64,000 nucleotides of DNA, from contig NKIY01000009.1 in the NCBI GenBank assembly GCA_002256345.1, positions 62,001 through 126,000 on the forward strand, given 5' to 3'. The notes beneath the pieces are model-generated. The model searched no databases and was not told the DNA's origin. It saw only the letters and a list, made by a program, of their open reading frames with translations. The DNA is from Bradyrhizobiaceae bacterium PARB1 (GTDB lineage: Bacteria; Pseudomonadota; Alphaproteobacteria; Rhizobiales; Xanthobacteraceae). Positions 54,290 to 62,654 of the stretch are shown piece by piece (position 1 is the first letter of the stretch; each line of letters opens with the position of its first letter). Made by a program: the position numbers and the translations under genes.

Positions 54290-54675
54290 CGGTCCGTGTG
54301 TCTCTGGTCGTGTCAGCATTCCCATAGCGGGGAATTTTGTAGAATACATAACTGGATCAAATAATTGTGCGGTGCAATTGCGGGTTAAGGCATGTGGCGC
54401 GGAAACCACACTGCATCGCGATAAAGTTACCTGAGTACATAAAGTATTTTGCTTCCAAGAATTGCACAGGCATTCTCTGTGGCGGCGATGGGGCAAACCC
54501 GTGATCGTCCCGTTGAAGTGGTTCGCTTGAGTGCCTCGCGTGATGCGGGTTTCCGAAAGCGCGAAGCACTCCGGCGGTTGGTTTGGGGAGTGGGGGGACC
54601 AACCTACGGGCTTAGCCTTCGGGCCTGAGTCTGGCGGATCCGGAACCTTCCCGATTAGCAACTTGGAGGTTTAAT
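54290..54675. other. Intergenic region: marR promoter and porin leader
   Basis: A 386-bp gap between divergent genes. The first part (54340-54480) is AT-rich and likely carries the marR promoter. The part near the porin holds an inverted repeat GGTTGGT (54576-54582) / ACCAACC (54598-54604) and a GCCTTCGGGC hairpin. The latter may be a structured leader of the porin mRNA. No coding gene is supported here. Confidence 0.45.
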
Positions 54676-56226
54676 ATGACGAATCTTAAGAGCCTGATTC
54701 TCGGCTCTGCGGCGGGTCTGATCGCCATCGGCGGCGCCCAGGCAGCTGACCTTCCGGTCAAGGCCAAGGCCGTTGAATATGTGAAGGTCTGCTCGCTCTA
54801 TGGCGCAGGCTTCTACTACATCCCGGGCACCGACACCTGCATCAAGATCGGCGGCGCGATCCGTATCGACACCGCGTTCAACGGCACCACCTACGACGTG
54901 CCGTACTGGCAGGGTGGCGCAGGCGGCAACAACCTGTGGAGCAAGGATTACATCAATACGCGCGAGCGTATCAACCTGACCACGGACACCCGTACCGCGA
55001 CCGAATACGGCGTGGTCCGCACCTACGCGAACATCCAGTTCGACTTCGCGCAGAACCGTGAATCGATCGCTGGCGGCTTCACCGAAGTCGACTACGCGTT
55101 CATCCAGTTTGCCGGCTTCACCTTCGGTAAGGCGGTTTCGCAGTTCGACCCGCAGTGGGCGCTCTCCAAGCCATATATCTCGTCGGGTCAGCTCGCCGGT
55201 TCGAACAACGCGACCGGTCTGCCGCAGATCGCCTACACCGCTTCATTCGGTAACGGCGTGTCGGCGACGATCTCGCTCGAAAACGCATCGCCCTACCGCA
55301 ATGCAGGCCTGTACAACACCGCCAACAACATCGTGGCCCCGGGTGGCGCAAGCTTCCTGAACTACGTTTACGGCGTGTCGTCTGCCACCTTCCTCGGCAA
55401 CTCGACCGGCGGCAACCACATTCCTGACATCGTCGGCAACATCCGCCTCGATCAGGCTTGGGGCACGCTGCACTTCGCAGCCGCCATGCACGCCTCGACC
55501 CCGGGCTTCTACGGTGCCAACGAAGCTACCGGTCATGCAGATGACAAGTACGGCTTCGCTGTCAGCGGCGCGGTCGAGTTCAAGAACCTGCCGACCGGCG
55601 CTGGCGACAGCTTGAAGCTCGAAGCTTCGTACGGCAAGGGTGCGGCTCGCTACGTGTTCACCGGTGGTACGCTCGATACTCAGGGCGGTGGCCGCTTTGC
55701 CAAGTTTGACGGTAACACCGTTGGCTTCGGCTATGTGCTCGACGGCGTGTATGCTCCTGGCGGCCAGATCGTCCAGAGCGACGCGTGGGAAGTCAGTGCC
55801 TTCTACGAGCACTACTGGAACCCGGCCTGGCGTACATCGGTGTTCGGTAACTACAGCCGCATCTCCTATGGCGATGCTGGTAACGCTCTGCTCCTCGCTG
55901 CCTTCACCGGCACGACGGGCGCGGGTGGCACCTCGAAGCTTGCTTCGGCCAGCGCAGCTGCTTCTGGCGGAACGCCGGTGGCCACGCTCAACGGTACGAC
56001 TGGCAACTTTGACTTCGGGATCGCCCAGATCGGTACTCGTACCGCCTGGACCCCGGTTCAGAACCTGACCCTGTCGGCTCAGTTCACCTACACCCGTCTT
56101 GAGCAGAACCTGGGCGGCTTCTACAGCGTCGGCGCAGCCGGCGTCGGCGGCAAGGTTGGTGGCGACTACGCCATCCAGAACCAGAACCTCTACAACGGTT
56201 CGGTGCAGATCCTGCGCTCGTTCTAA
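54676..56226 (+). CDS. Alphaproteobacterial porin (Omp2b/Bradyrhizobium type)
   Basis: A 516-aa trimeric-porin-type protein: signal peptide (residues 1-23, ending AQA), mature ADLPVKAKAVEYVKVCSLYG (a two-cysteine N-terminus with DTCIKIGGAIR), a repetitive beta-strand pattern and a C-terminal aromatic strand (QILRSF). A strong GGAGG site lies just before ATG. Codon use is the clean GC-ending form of highly expressed genes. It forms general diffusion channels in the outer membrane. It is followed by a strong terminator. Confidence 0.95.
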   Translation: MTNLKSLILGSAAGLIAIGGAQAADLPVKAKAVEYVKVCSLYGAGFYYIPGTDTCIKIGGAIRIDTAFNGTTYDVPYWQGGAGGNNLWSKDYINTRERINLTTDTRTATEYGVVRTYANIQFDFAQNRESIAGGFTEVDYAFIQFAGFTFGKAVSQFDPQWALSKPYISSGQLAGSNNATGLPQIAYTASFGNGVSATISLENASPYRNAGLYNTANNIVAPGGASFLNYVYGVSSATFLGNSTGGNHIPDIVGNIRLDQAWGTLHFAAAMHASTPGFYGANEATGHADDKYGFAVSGAVEFKNLPTGAGDSLKLEASYGKGAARYVFTGGTLDTQGGGRFAKFDGNTVGFGYVLDGVYAPGGQIVQSDAWEVSAFYEHYWNPAWRTSVFGNYSRISYGDAGNALLLAAFTGTTGAGGTSKLASASAAASGGTPVATLNGTTGNFDFGIAQIGTRTAWTPVQNLTLSAQFTYTRLEQNLGGFYSVGAAGVGGKVGGDYAIQNQNLYNGSVQILRSF

Positions 56227-56265
56227 TACCGACCGCCTCACGGCGATCGATATCTGAAACAGAAG

Positions 56266-56299
56266 TCCCCGGCGGGAAACCGCCGGGGATTTTTGTTTT
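56266..56299 (+). terminator. Rho-independent terminator after the porin gene
   Basis: TCCCCGGCGG (56266-56275) pairs with CCGCCGGGGA (56280-56289), closed by a GAAA tetraloop, followed by TTTTTGTTTT. It is one of the strongest terminators in the window and fits a highly expressed porin. Confidence 0.93.
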
Positions 56300-56453
56300 C
56301 GGTTTCCGGGTTTCATTTTGGAATCGCCGCTCGGGAGCTGGTGTTGGATGCGCGCAGCGAAACCAATCCCTGTCCTCGACGACGTCCCGGTCGGCCGCTA
56401 TACCCGGCCTCAATCTGCCGTCTCCGTTGGCTTGATCCGAAATCCCGCACGCA

Positions 56454-58436
56454 ATGGCGCCGCCGACCGATCTTTTTCAAAGTGCTTTCACCGCGTTTCA
56501 GCAGGGCCGACTTGGCGATGCCGAACGTGAGCTCCGCCGCATTCTGCGCAAGGCGCCGGACCACATTGGCGCCTTGAACGTGCTGGCGGTCGTTCTCGTG
56601 ACACTCAAGCGTCATGCGGAAGCCGAGCCGCACCTGAGGGCCGCGCTTCGGCTGCAACCGCGGTCGGATGTGACGCTCTACAATTACGGTCTGGTGCTGA
56701 AGGCCTTGAACCGGCCTGATGAGGCTTTGCAGCGCTTCACCGAGGCGCTGGCGCTCAATCCGGACAATGCCGAGACCCTCAGTAGCCGCGGCACCGTTTT
56801 CAACGATCTCAGTGATTATATGGCAGCCCTTGCGGACTTCGACCGCGCCCTGGGGCTGAATCCGCGCTACGCCGCCGCTCATTTCAATCGCAGCAAGTCA
56901 CTTGCCGAACTGGGGCGCAATGATGAAGCGCTGATCGCCTGCGATGCCGCTCTCGCTTTGCAGCCGGAGATGGCCGAGGCCTGGTTTGGCCGTGGTTTCA
57001 TCTTTGCGAAGCTGCGCCGGCCCGCCGACGCAGTCACCGCCTATCAGCGGGCCCGAACGCTGAATCCCGAACTGCCTCTTCTCAAAGGCAACCTCCTGCA
57101 TCAAAAGATGCTGGTCTGCGACTGGGATGGCATCGAGGACCTCATCGCGGAGATAGAAGTCGATCTTGCTGCCGGAAAACTCGCAGCCGAGCCGTTCGGC
57201 TGGCAAGGGATCGCAAGCTCGGAAGCCAGCCTGCAGCGCTGCGCGGAACTCACCAATACGGCTCGGTTCGGCAAAGTGCCGGCTCTGAAAAGCAGCGGGC
57301 AAATCGTGCCGAACGGGAAGCTTCGCATTGGCTATCTATCCGGCGAGTTTCGCGAACAGGCGACGTCTCTGCTGCTGGTGGGCGTTCTCGAGCAGCACGA
57401 TAAGAACGACTTCGAGGTCGTAGCCTTCGATAACGGTTTCGACGATGGAGGGCCGACACGGCAGCGTATTGATCGCGCCGTGGATCGCATCGTCGATATC
57501 TCCGCGATGGGTGATGTCGAGGCGACAGCGGCAATCCGCGCGCAGAACATCGACATCCTCATCAATCTCAACGGCTATTTCGGCAAGCAGCGGAATGGCG
57601 TGTTTGCCCGCCGCGCGGCGCCGATTCAGGTCAATTATCTCGGCTTCCCCGGCACCCTCGGTGCTGGCTTCATGGATTACATCATCGCCGATCCACATGT
57701 GCTGCCGGCCGAACATCGTCGTTTCTACAACGAGAAGGTCGCCTGGCTGCCGCACTGCTATCAAGCCAATGATGATCGTCGCGACATGTCTGCTGATGTG
57801 CCGACGCGCGCCGACTGCCATTTGCCCTCGGAGAGCTTCGTATTCTGCTGCTTTAACAACGCCTACAAGATCACGCTCGACGTCTTCGACATCTGGATGC
57901 GGATTCTCGTTACTGTCGATGGAAGCGTTCTCTGGCTGCTTGAGGACAACGCAGCCGCGGTTGCCAATCTCCGCCGCGAAGCCGAGCTACGAGGCGTCGA
58001 TCCGGCGCGGCTCGTTTTTGCCGGGCGTTTGCCTCCGGCCGAACACCTCGCTCGTCATCGCTGTGCTGATCTGTTTCTGGATACATTGCCTTACAACGCG
58101 CATACGACCGCAAGCGATGCGCTGTGGGCGGGGTTGCCGCTGCTCACCTGTGAGGGGACGACATTTGCAGGGCGCGTCGCTGCGAGCCTGCTTCGTGCCC
58201 TCGATCTGCCGGAATTGATCACGCGTGACAGCGCAGAGTTCGAGCGCCGGGCCGTCGCATTGGCGCGGGACCCCGAGCAGCTGGCAGCGATTCGCGGAAA
58301 ACTCGGTCATCGCCGGTTGGCCACGCCGCTGTTCGACACGCGCCGTTTCGCCCGTGACATCGAGGCGGTGTTTCGGACGATGCAGGAGCGGCGGCTGGCC
58401 AAGCTCGATCCGCAGCATTTTTCGGTAACATCGTAA
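56454..58436 (+). CDS. TPR/SPINDLY-type protein O-GlcNAc transferase-like glycosyltransferase
   Basis: A 660-aa protein: about five TPR repeats (residues about 10-200, for example AETLSSRGTVFNDLSDYMAALADF), then a GT41-like catalytic region with YLSGEFREQATSLLLVG, INLNGYFGKQRNGVFA, VNYLGFPGTLGAGFMDYIIAD and the C-terminal nucleotide-sugar domain LFLDTLPYNAHTTASDAL, TFAGRVAASLL. Bacterial members modify proteins (for example flagellin). No acceptor is evident. ATG 56454 begins the first TPR. It lies 155 bp after the porin terminator. Confidence 0.9.
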   Translation: MAPPTDLFQSAFTAFQQGRLGDAERELRRILRKAPDHIGALNVLAVVLVTLKRHAEAEPHLRAALRLQPRSDVTLYNYGLVLKALNRPDEALQRFTEALALNPDNAETLSSRGTVFNDLSDYMAALADFDRALGLNPRYAAAHFNRSKSLAELGRNDEALIACDAALALQPEMAEAWFGRGFIFAKLRRPADAVTAYQRARTLNPELPLLKGNLLHQKMLVCDWDGIEDLIAEIEVDLAAGKLAAEPFGWQGIASSEASLQRCAELTNTARFGKVPALKSSGQIVPNGKLRIGYLSGEFREQATSLLLVGVLEQHDKNDFEVVAFDNGFDDGGPTRQRIDRAVDRIVDISAMGDVEATAAIRAQNIDILINLNGYFGKQRNGVFARRAAPIQVNYLGFPGTLGAGFMDYIIADPHVLPAEHRRFYNEKVAWLPHCYQANDDRRDMSADVPTRADCHLPSESFVFCCFNNAYKITLDVFDIWMRILVTVDGSVLWLLEDNAAAVANLRREAELRGVDPARLVFAGRLPPAEHLARHRCADLFLDTLPYNAHTTASDALWAGLPLLTCEGTTFAGRVAASLLRALDLPELITRDSAEFERRAVALARDPEQLAAIRGKLGHRRLATPLFDTRRFARDIEAVFRTMQERRLAKLDPQHFSVTS

Positions 58437-58953
58437 CCCGCAGCAATAAAAATGATTAATTGAGTAGATCAGGTATTGCGCTCAATGATCTGGCTCATGT
58501 AATCTTTTTTCGCGCAGCCGCGATTTATTTCACGGCCCTGTCTTCTTGAAGACACGCGGACTTTATGTAGACCTCCGAAGCCACCGGCGATGCCCCGCCG
58601 GTGGCTTTTCGGCTTTCAGCTCTTCATTCCCGGCGCCGGTTTCGAGCGAATCGAAATTCGTTTTTGCGGTAGAAAAGTAAGCTTTTTCGAGGCTGGCTTT
58701 AACGCTCTATTAACGTCTATTTCTGCTGCTCAGGACGTTGGCGATTCGAGGCAACTCCCTCATTCTGCAATAGAATCGCTGCTCGCACGGGCGGCAGTGG
58801 CCGCTTGATTCAGTCGCATTTGTCCCTTGATTATGGCGGATTAACTGCTCGCGCATAGCAGTCTTGCCCCGCTATCTGGCAGAAATTGCTCATGAATTCT
58901 TGATTTTTGGAATTGTTGTGGCTAAAAAGCGCAGACCGTGGAGAGTATGAATT
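58437..58953. other. 517-bp intergenic region with an internal terminator
   Basis: No gene of its own is supported. The AT-rich stretch 58440-58560 is followed by a terminator (58578-58609), and the following 340 bp hold short open frames without homology or ribosome sites. The AT-rich part just before a terminator may be a small RNA. The tail (58810-58953) lies in front of the small gene at 58954. Confidence 0.45.
58578..58609 (+). terminator. Rho-independent terminator, 12-bp stem
   Basis: AAGCCACCGGCG (58578-58589) pairs with CGCCGGTGGCTT (58596-58607), loop ATGCCC, then TTTT (58606-58609). It is 140 bp beyond the glycosyltransferase stop, so it ends either that transcript or a small RNA in between. 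Confidence 0.85.
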
Positions 58954-59160
58954 ATGGCGCATAACTACGCAATCAATGAAGACGTCCACCACCAGCTGCA
59001 GGGCCCGCAGGGCCGCACCGGTGCCCGTGAGCGCGCGATCTACACCATCACCGGTCGCCTGCCGATCGAAGCCGATGGACGTGCCCGCTACCGCATCCGC
59101 AGCAAAGCCGACAATGTCGAACGCGTTGTTACTGAAGAGCAGATCAGCCGCCTCGGTTGA
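58954..59160 (+). CDS. Hypothetical protein, 68 aa
   Basis: A small soluble protein (MAHNYAINEDVHHQLQGPQG start, VVTEEQISRLG end) with GGAGAG upstream as ribosome site and GC-rich codon use. No TM, signal or known domain. It is monocistronic, with no nearby gene. Possibly a conserved family of this group; function unknown. Confidence 0.65.
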   Translation: MAHNYAINEDVHHQLQGPQGRTGARERAIYTITGRLPIEADGRARYRIRSKADNVERVVTEEQISRLG

Positions 59161-59428
59161 TCCTTCCGCCGCCTGCCATCGGCGGTTTCGATGGCACGGC
59201 AGGCTGACTATCTCCCTGCACATCAATATCCGTTAGAAGCTCGGCCATGAGGCCGGGCAAGACCGTACCTGTGCTTCCTGCTCCCTGCGTCATTGCGCCG
59301 CCTGCCGCGGGTTGCAGCAAGTGTAAGCCACGCCTTATGTTCATGGGTGGGGGCGGATAACAGCCAAGCCACACGCGCCACTGCGTGCCGGACCTCGCAA
59401 TCAAAGTGGCGGTCGGAGCGAGACGCCG

Positions 59429-60328
59429 TTGATCGACAAGCTCGAATTATTGCTGTCTCTCGCCAAGGAGCGCCATTTCGGCCGCGCCGCGGAAGCCTGC
59501 GGCGTGACGCAGCCGACCATGTCCACCAGCCTCAAGCAGCTTGAGGACATGCTCGGTGTCATGCTGGTCCAGCGAGGCTCACGTTTCCAGGGATTCACGC
59601 CGGAGGGCGAGCGAGCGCTCGACTGGGCCCGCCGCATCGTCGGCGACGCCCGCGCCATGAAGCAGGAAATCAACGGCCTCAAGGACCGCCTGTCCGGTGA
59701 GATCCGTATCGCGGCAATTCCCACTGTGCTCGGCATGGTTGCTTCGCTCACGACCCCGTTCCGCGCCCGCCACCCCGACGTCCAGTTCCGCATCGTGTCC
59801 TGCACGTCGGCCGCCGTTCTCGGCTTGCTGGAAAATCTCGAGGTGGATGCCGGGCTGACCTATATCGAGAATGAGCCGCTCGGAAAGGTGCGTTCGATCC
59901 CGCTCTACAAGGAGAGCTACCGCCTCCTGACGTCCCCGGATGGCATGTTCGGCGATCGCAAGCAGGTCACCTGGGCTGAAGTCGGCCAGGTTCCGCTGTG
60001 TCTGCTGACACCCGACATGCAGAACCGCCGCATCATCGACCGCGCGCTGAAATCGGTCGGTGCCGAGGCCAAGCCCATGCTGACCTCGAATTCGATCATC
60101 GTGCTTTATACCCATGTGAAGACCGGTCGCTGGGCCAGTGTGATGCCGGCCAAACTGGCGGAAACGCTGGGTCTCACCTCGAGCGGCGCCGTCCGCATGA
60201 TTCCGATCGTCGATCCCGTCGTGAATTACGGCGTCGGCCTGGTGGTGCCTCAGCGCGATCCGATGACGCCGCTGACCGCCGCGCTCGTTCAGATCGCCCG
60301 CGAAGTGGCGCCGTCGCTGGAAAGCTGA
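59429..60328 (+). CDS. LysR-family regulator upstream of formate dehydrogenase genes
   Basis: A 299-aa LysR protein starting at TTG 59429 after GGAGCGAGA. The HTH (LLLSLAKERHFGRAAEACGVTQPTMSTSLKQLE region) is typical; the effector domain has IRIAAIPTVLGMV and LTYIENEPLG. It is co-oriented with fdsGBA 283 bp upstream of fdsG, so it is the likely regulator of formate dehydrogenase. A repeat element lies in between. Confidence 0.92.
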   Translation: MIDKLELLLSLAKERHFGRAAEACGVTQPTMSTSLKQLEDMLGVMLVQRGSRFQGFTPEGERALDWARRIVGDARAMKQEINGLKDRLSGEIRIAAIPTVLGMVASLTTPFRARHPDVQFRIVSCTSAAVLGLLENLEVDAGLTYIENEPLGKVRSIPLYKESYRLLTSPDGMFGDRKQVTWAEVGQVPLCLLTPDMQNRRIIDRALKSVGAEAKPMLTSNSIIVLYTHVKTGRWASVMPAKLAETLGLTSSGAVRMIPIVDPVVNYGVGLVVPQRDPMTPLTAALVQIAREVAPSLES

Positions 60329-60342
60329 ACCCTGAACTCCAT

Positions 60343-60456
60343 CCCTCATGGTGAGGAGCGCGTCACTTGGCGCGCGTCTCGAACCATGAAGCTGGCTTGG
60401 CTCACGAGCCGGCCACGACCCTTCGAGACGCCGCTGCGCGGCCGCTCAGGATGAGG
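60343..60456. repeat. Dispersed inverted repeat (cctcatggtgaggagcgcg / cgctcaggatgagg family)
   Basis: CCTCATGGTGAGGAGCGCG and CGCGTCTCGAACCATGAAG at the left are inverted in part at the right as CCTTCGAGACGCC and CGCTCAGGATGAGG. It lies between the lysR and fdsG genes. The 150 bp beyond it (60457-60611) is AT-richer and must carry the fds promoter. Confidence 0.65.
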
Positions 60457-60611
60457 CGTAGCTGGTGGAGCTCCCGCTCCCCTGCGACAAAACGGCAATG
60501 CTCCCAATCGCTTGATACAGATTCCGTATCGCAGCATGAGACAGCTTTATTGATCTTTGGATCGATTCCAATTCTGATCGGTTCTCTAAGATTATCCAAA
60601 GAGTATCCGGG

Positions 60612-61088
60612 ATGAACGCTGTCTACGAACCATGGAGCGCCGCGCGGTGCACCGAGATCATCGAGACCCATCGGCATGTCGAGGGTGGGGTGATCGTGAT
60701 CTTGCACGCCGTCCAGGACGCCTTTGGCTATGTCCCGGAACCTGCCATCCCGATGATTGCCCAGGCGCGTAACCTGTCACGTGCCGAAGTGCATGGCGTC
60801 TTCACCTTCTATCACGACTTCCGTCATGAGCCGGCCGGCAAGCGCGTGTTGAAGATCTGCCGTGCCGAGGCCTGTCAGGCCGCCGGCGGCGATGCGCTGG
60901 CCGCGCGCGCCGAGCAGAAGCTTGGTGTGAAGCTCGGCAACACGACGGCGGATGATCGCGTGACGCTTGAGCCGATCTACTGCCTCGGCCTTTGCGCCAC
61001 GGCGCCATCGGCCATGCTCGATGGCAAACTGGTTGGCCGTCTCGATGAGAAGCGCATGGATGCGCTGGTCGCGGAGGCACAACGATGA
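60612..61088 (+). CDS. fdsG: NAD-dependent formate dehydrogenase subunit gamma
   Basis: A 158-aa NuoE-like [2Fe-2S] protein: CRAEACQAAGG and YCLGLCATAPSAMLDG provide the four cysteines (ferredoxin-like, thioredoxin-fold). It passes electrons to FMN/FdsB in a soluble NAD-linked formate dehydrogenase. It overlaps fdsB by four bases (ATGA). First gene of fdsGBA. Confidence 0.93.
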   Translation: MNAVYEPWSAARCTEIIETHRHVEGGVIVILHAVQDAFGYVPEPAIPMIAQARNLSRAEVHGVFTFYHDFRHEPAGKRVLKICRAEACQAAGGDALAARAEQKLGVKLGNTTADDRVTLEPIYCLGLCATAPSAMLDGKLVGRLDEKRMDALVAEAQR

Positions 61089-62641
61089 CTCTCAAGATTT
61101 ACATCCCTCGCGATGCTGCTGCCGTTTGCGTCGGCGCCGATGAACTCGTCTCCGCCTTCGAGGCACAGGCCGGGCAGCGCAAGCTCGATATCGAAATCGT
61201 TCGCAACGGTTCTCGCGGTCTGCTCTGGCTCGAGCCGATGGTCGAAGTCGCCACGTCGAAGGGCCGCGTTGCCTTCGGTCCGGTCGAGGACAAGGATGTC
61301 GCGTCCGTTCTCGATGCGATGATCGCCGATGGCCCGCATGATCTGCGCCTCGGCATTGCTGATGAGATTCCGTGGCTGAAGAAGCAGACCCGTCTGACCT
61401 TCGTTCGATGCGGTGTCGTCGATCCGCGCTCGGTCGCGGATTACGAGGCGCATGGCGGCTATAAGGGCCTCGCCCGCGCGCTCACCATGGACGGCGCCGG
61501 CATCATCGCCGATGTCACCACCTCCGGCCTGCGCGGCCGCGGCGGCGCGGGCTTCCCCACCGGTATCAAGTGGAAGACCGTCGCGGATACAGTCGCCGAT
61601 CGCAAATTCATCGTCTGCAACGCGGACGAGGGGGATAGCGGCACCTTCGCCGACCGCATGATCATGGAAGGCGATCCCTTCGTGGTGATCGAAGGCATGA
61701 CCATCGCCGGCATCGCGGTGGGTGCCACCAAGGGTTACATCTATATCCGCTCGGAATATCCGCACGCCGTCGAGGCGATGAATGCGGGTATCGCGGCGGC
61801 GAAGCGCGCAGGCTGGCTGGGCAACAAGATCAAGGGCTCCACGCATAGCTTCGATCTTGAAGTCCGCGTCGGTGCCGGCGCCTATGTCTGCGGCGAGGAA
61901 ACCTCGCTGCTGGAGTCGCTCGAAGGCCGCCGCGGCCTCGTCCGCGCCAAACCGCCGCTGCCCGCGCATAAGGGCCTGTTCGGCAAACCAACGGTCATCA
62001 ACAACGTGCTGTCCTTCGCGGCCATCCCGTTCATTCTCGACAACGGCGCCAAGGCCTATGCGGATTACGGCATGGGCCGTTCGCGCGGCACCATGCCGAT
62101 CCAGCTCGCGGGTAATGTGAAGTTCGGTGGCCTGTTCGAAGTCGCCTTCGGCATCACGCTCGGCGAACTCGTCGATGACATCGGCGGCGGTACCTTCACC
62201 GGCAAGCCTGTCCGCGCCGTGCAGGTCGGCGGTCCCCTCGGCGCTTATTTCCCGCGCGAATTGTTCGACACGCCTTTCGACTATGAAGCCTTCGCCAAGC
62301 GTGATGGCCTGATCGGCCATGGCGGCATCGTGATCTTCGACGACAGCGTAGACATGTCGAAGCAGGCGCGCTTCGCCATGGAGTTCTGCGCCATCGAATC
62401 CTGCGGCAAGTGCACGCCCTGTCGCATCGGCTCCACCCGCGGCGTCGAGACCATCGACAAGATTCGATCAGGCGAACGCGTGGCTGAGAATATCGCCGTG
62501 CTGGAAGATCTCTCGAACACCATGAAATTCGGCTCGCTCTGTGCGCTGGGCGGCTTCACGCCGTATCCTGTGATGAGCGCGCTCAAGCATTTCCCCGAAG
62601 ATTTCGGTCCGGCGCCGACGCGCCTGCAGGCCGCTGAGTAA
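61085..62641 (+). CDS. fdsB: NAD-dependent formate dehydrogenase subunit beta
   Basis: A 518-aa NuoF-like subunit: FMN/NADH motifs GLRGRGGAGFPTGIKWKTV-type (GRGGAGFPTG), CNADEGDSGTFADR, GAGAYVCGEETSLLESLEG and the 4Fe-4S cluster SCGKCTPCRIGSTRG with a later Cys (LCALGG). It carries NAD reduction. It overlaps fdsG by four bases and ends 13 bp before fdsA. N-terminal ~100 residues form the usual FdsB extension without the 2Fe-2S cysteines. Confidence 0.95.
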   Translation: MTLKIYIPRDAAAVCVGADELVSAFEAQAGQRKLDIEIVRNGSRGLLWLEPMVEVATSKGRVAFGPVEDKDVASVLDAMIADGPHDLRLGIADEIPWLKKQTRLTFVRCGVVDPRSVADYEAHGGYKGLARALTMDGAGIIADVTTSGLRGRGGAGFPTGIKWKTVADTVADRKFIVCNADEGDSGTFADRMIMEGDPFVVIEGMTIAGIAVGATKGYIYIRSEYPHAVEAMNAGIAAAKRAGWLGNKIKGSTHSFDLEVRVGAGAYVCGEETSLLESLEGRRGLVRAKPPLPAHKGLFGKPTVINNVLSFAAIPFILDNGAKAYADYGMGRSRGTMPIQLAGNVKFGGLFEVAFGITLGELVDDIGGGTFTGKPVRAVQVGGPLGAYFPRELFDTPFDYEAFAKRDGLIGHGGIVIFDDSVDMSKQARFAMEFCAIESCGKCTPCRIGSTRGVETIDKIRSGERVAENIAVLEDLSNTMKFGSLCALGGFTPYPVMSALKHFPEDFGPAPTRLQAAE

Positions 62642-62654
62642 GAGGAGCAACACC

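Noticed and set aside
58590-58808. 72-codon plus-strand frame in the 517-bp gap
   Set aside because: It starts inside a terminator hairpin, has no ribosome site and no similarity to anything I know.
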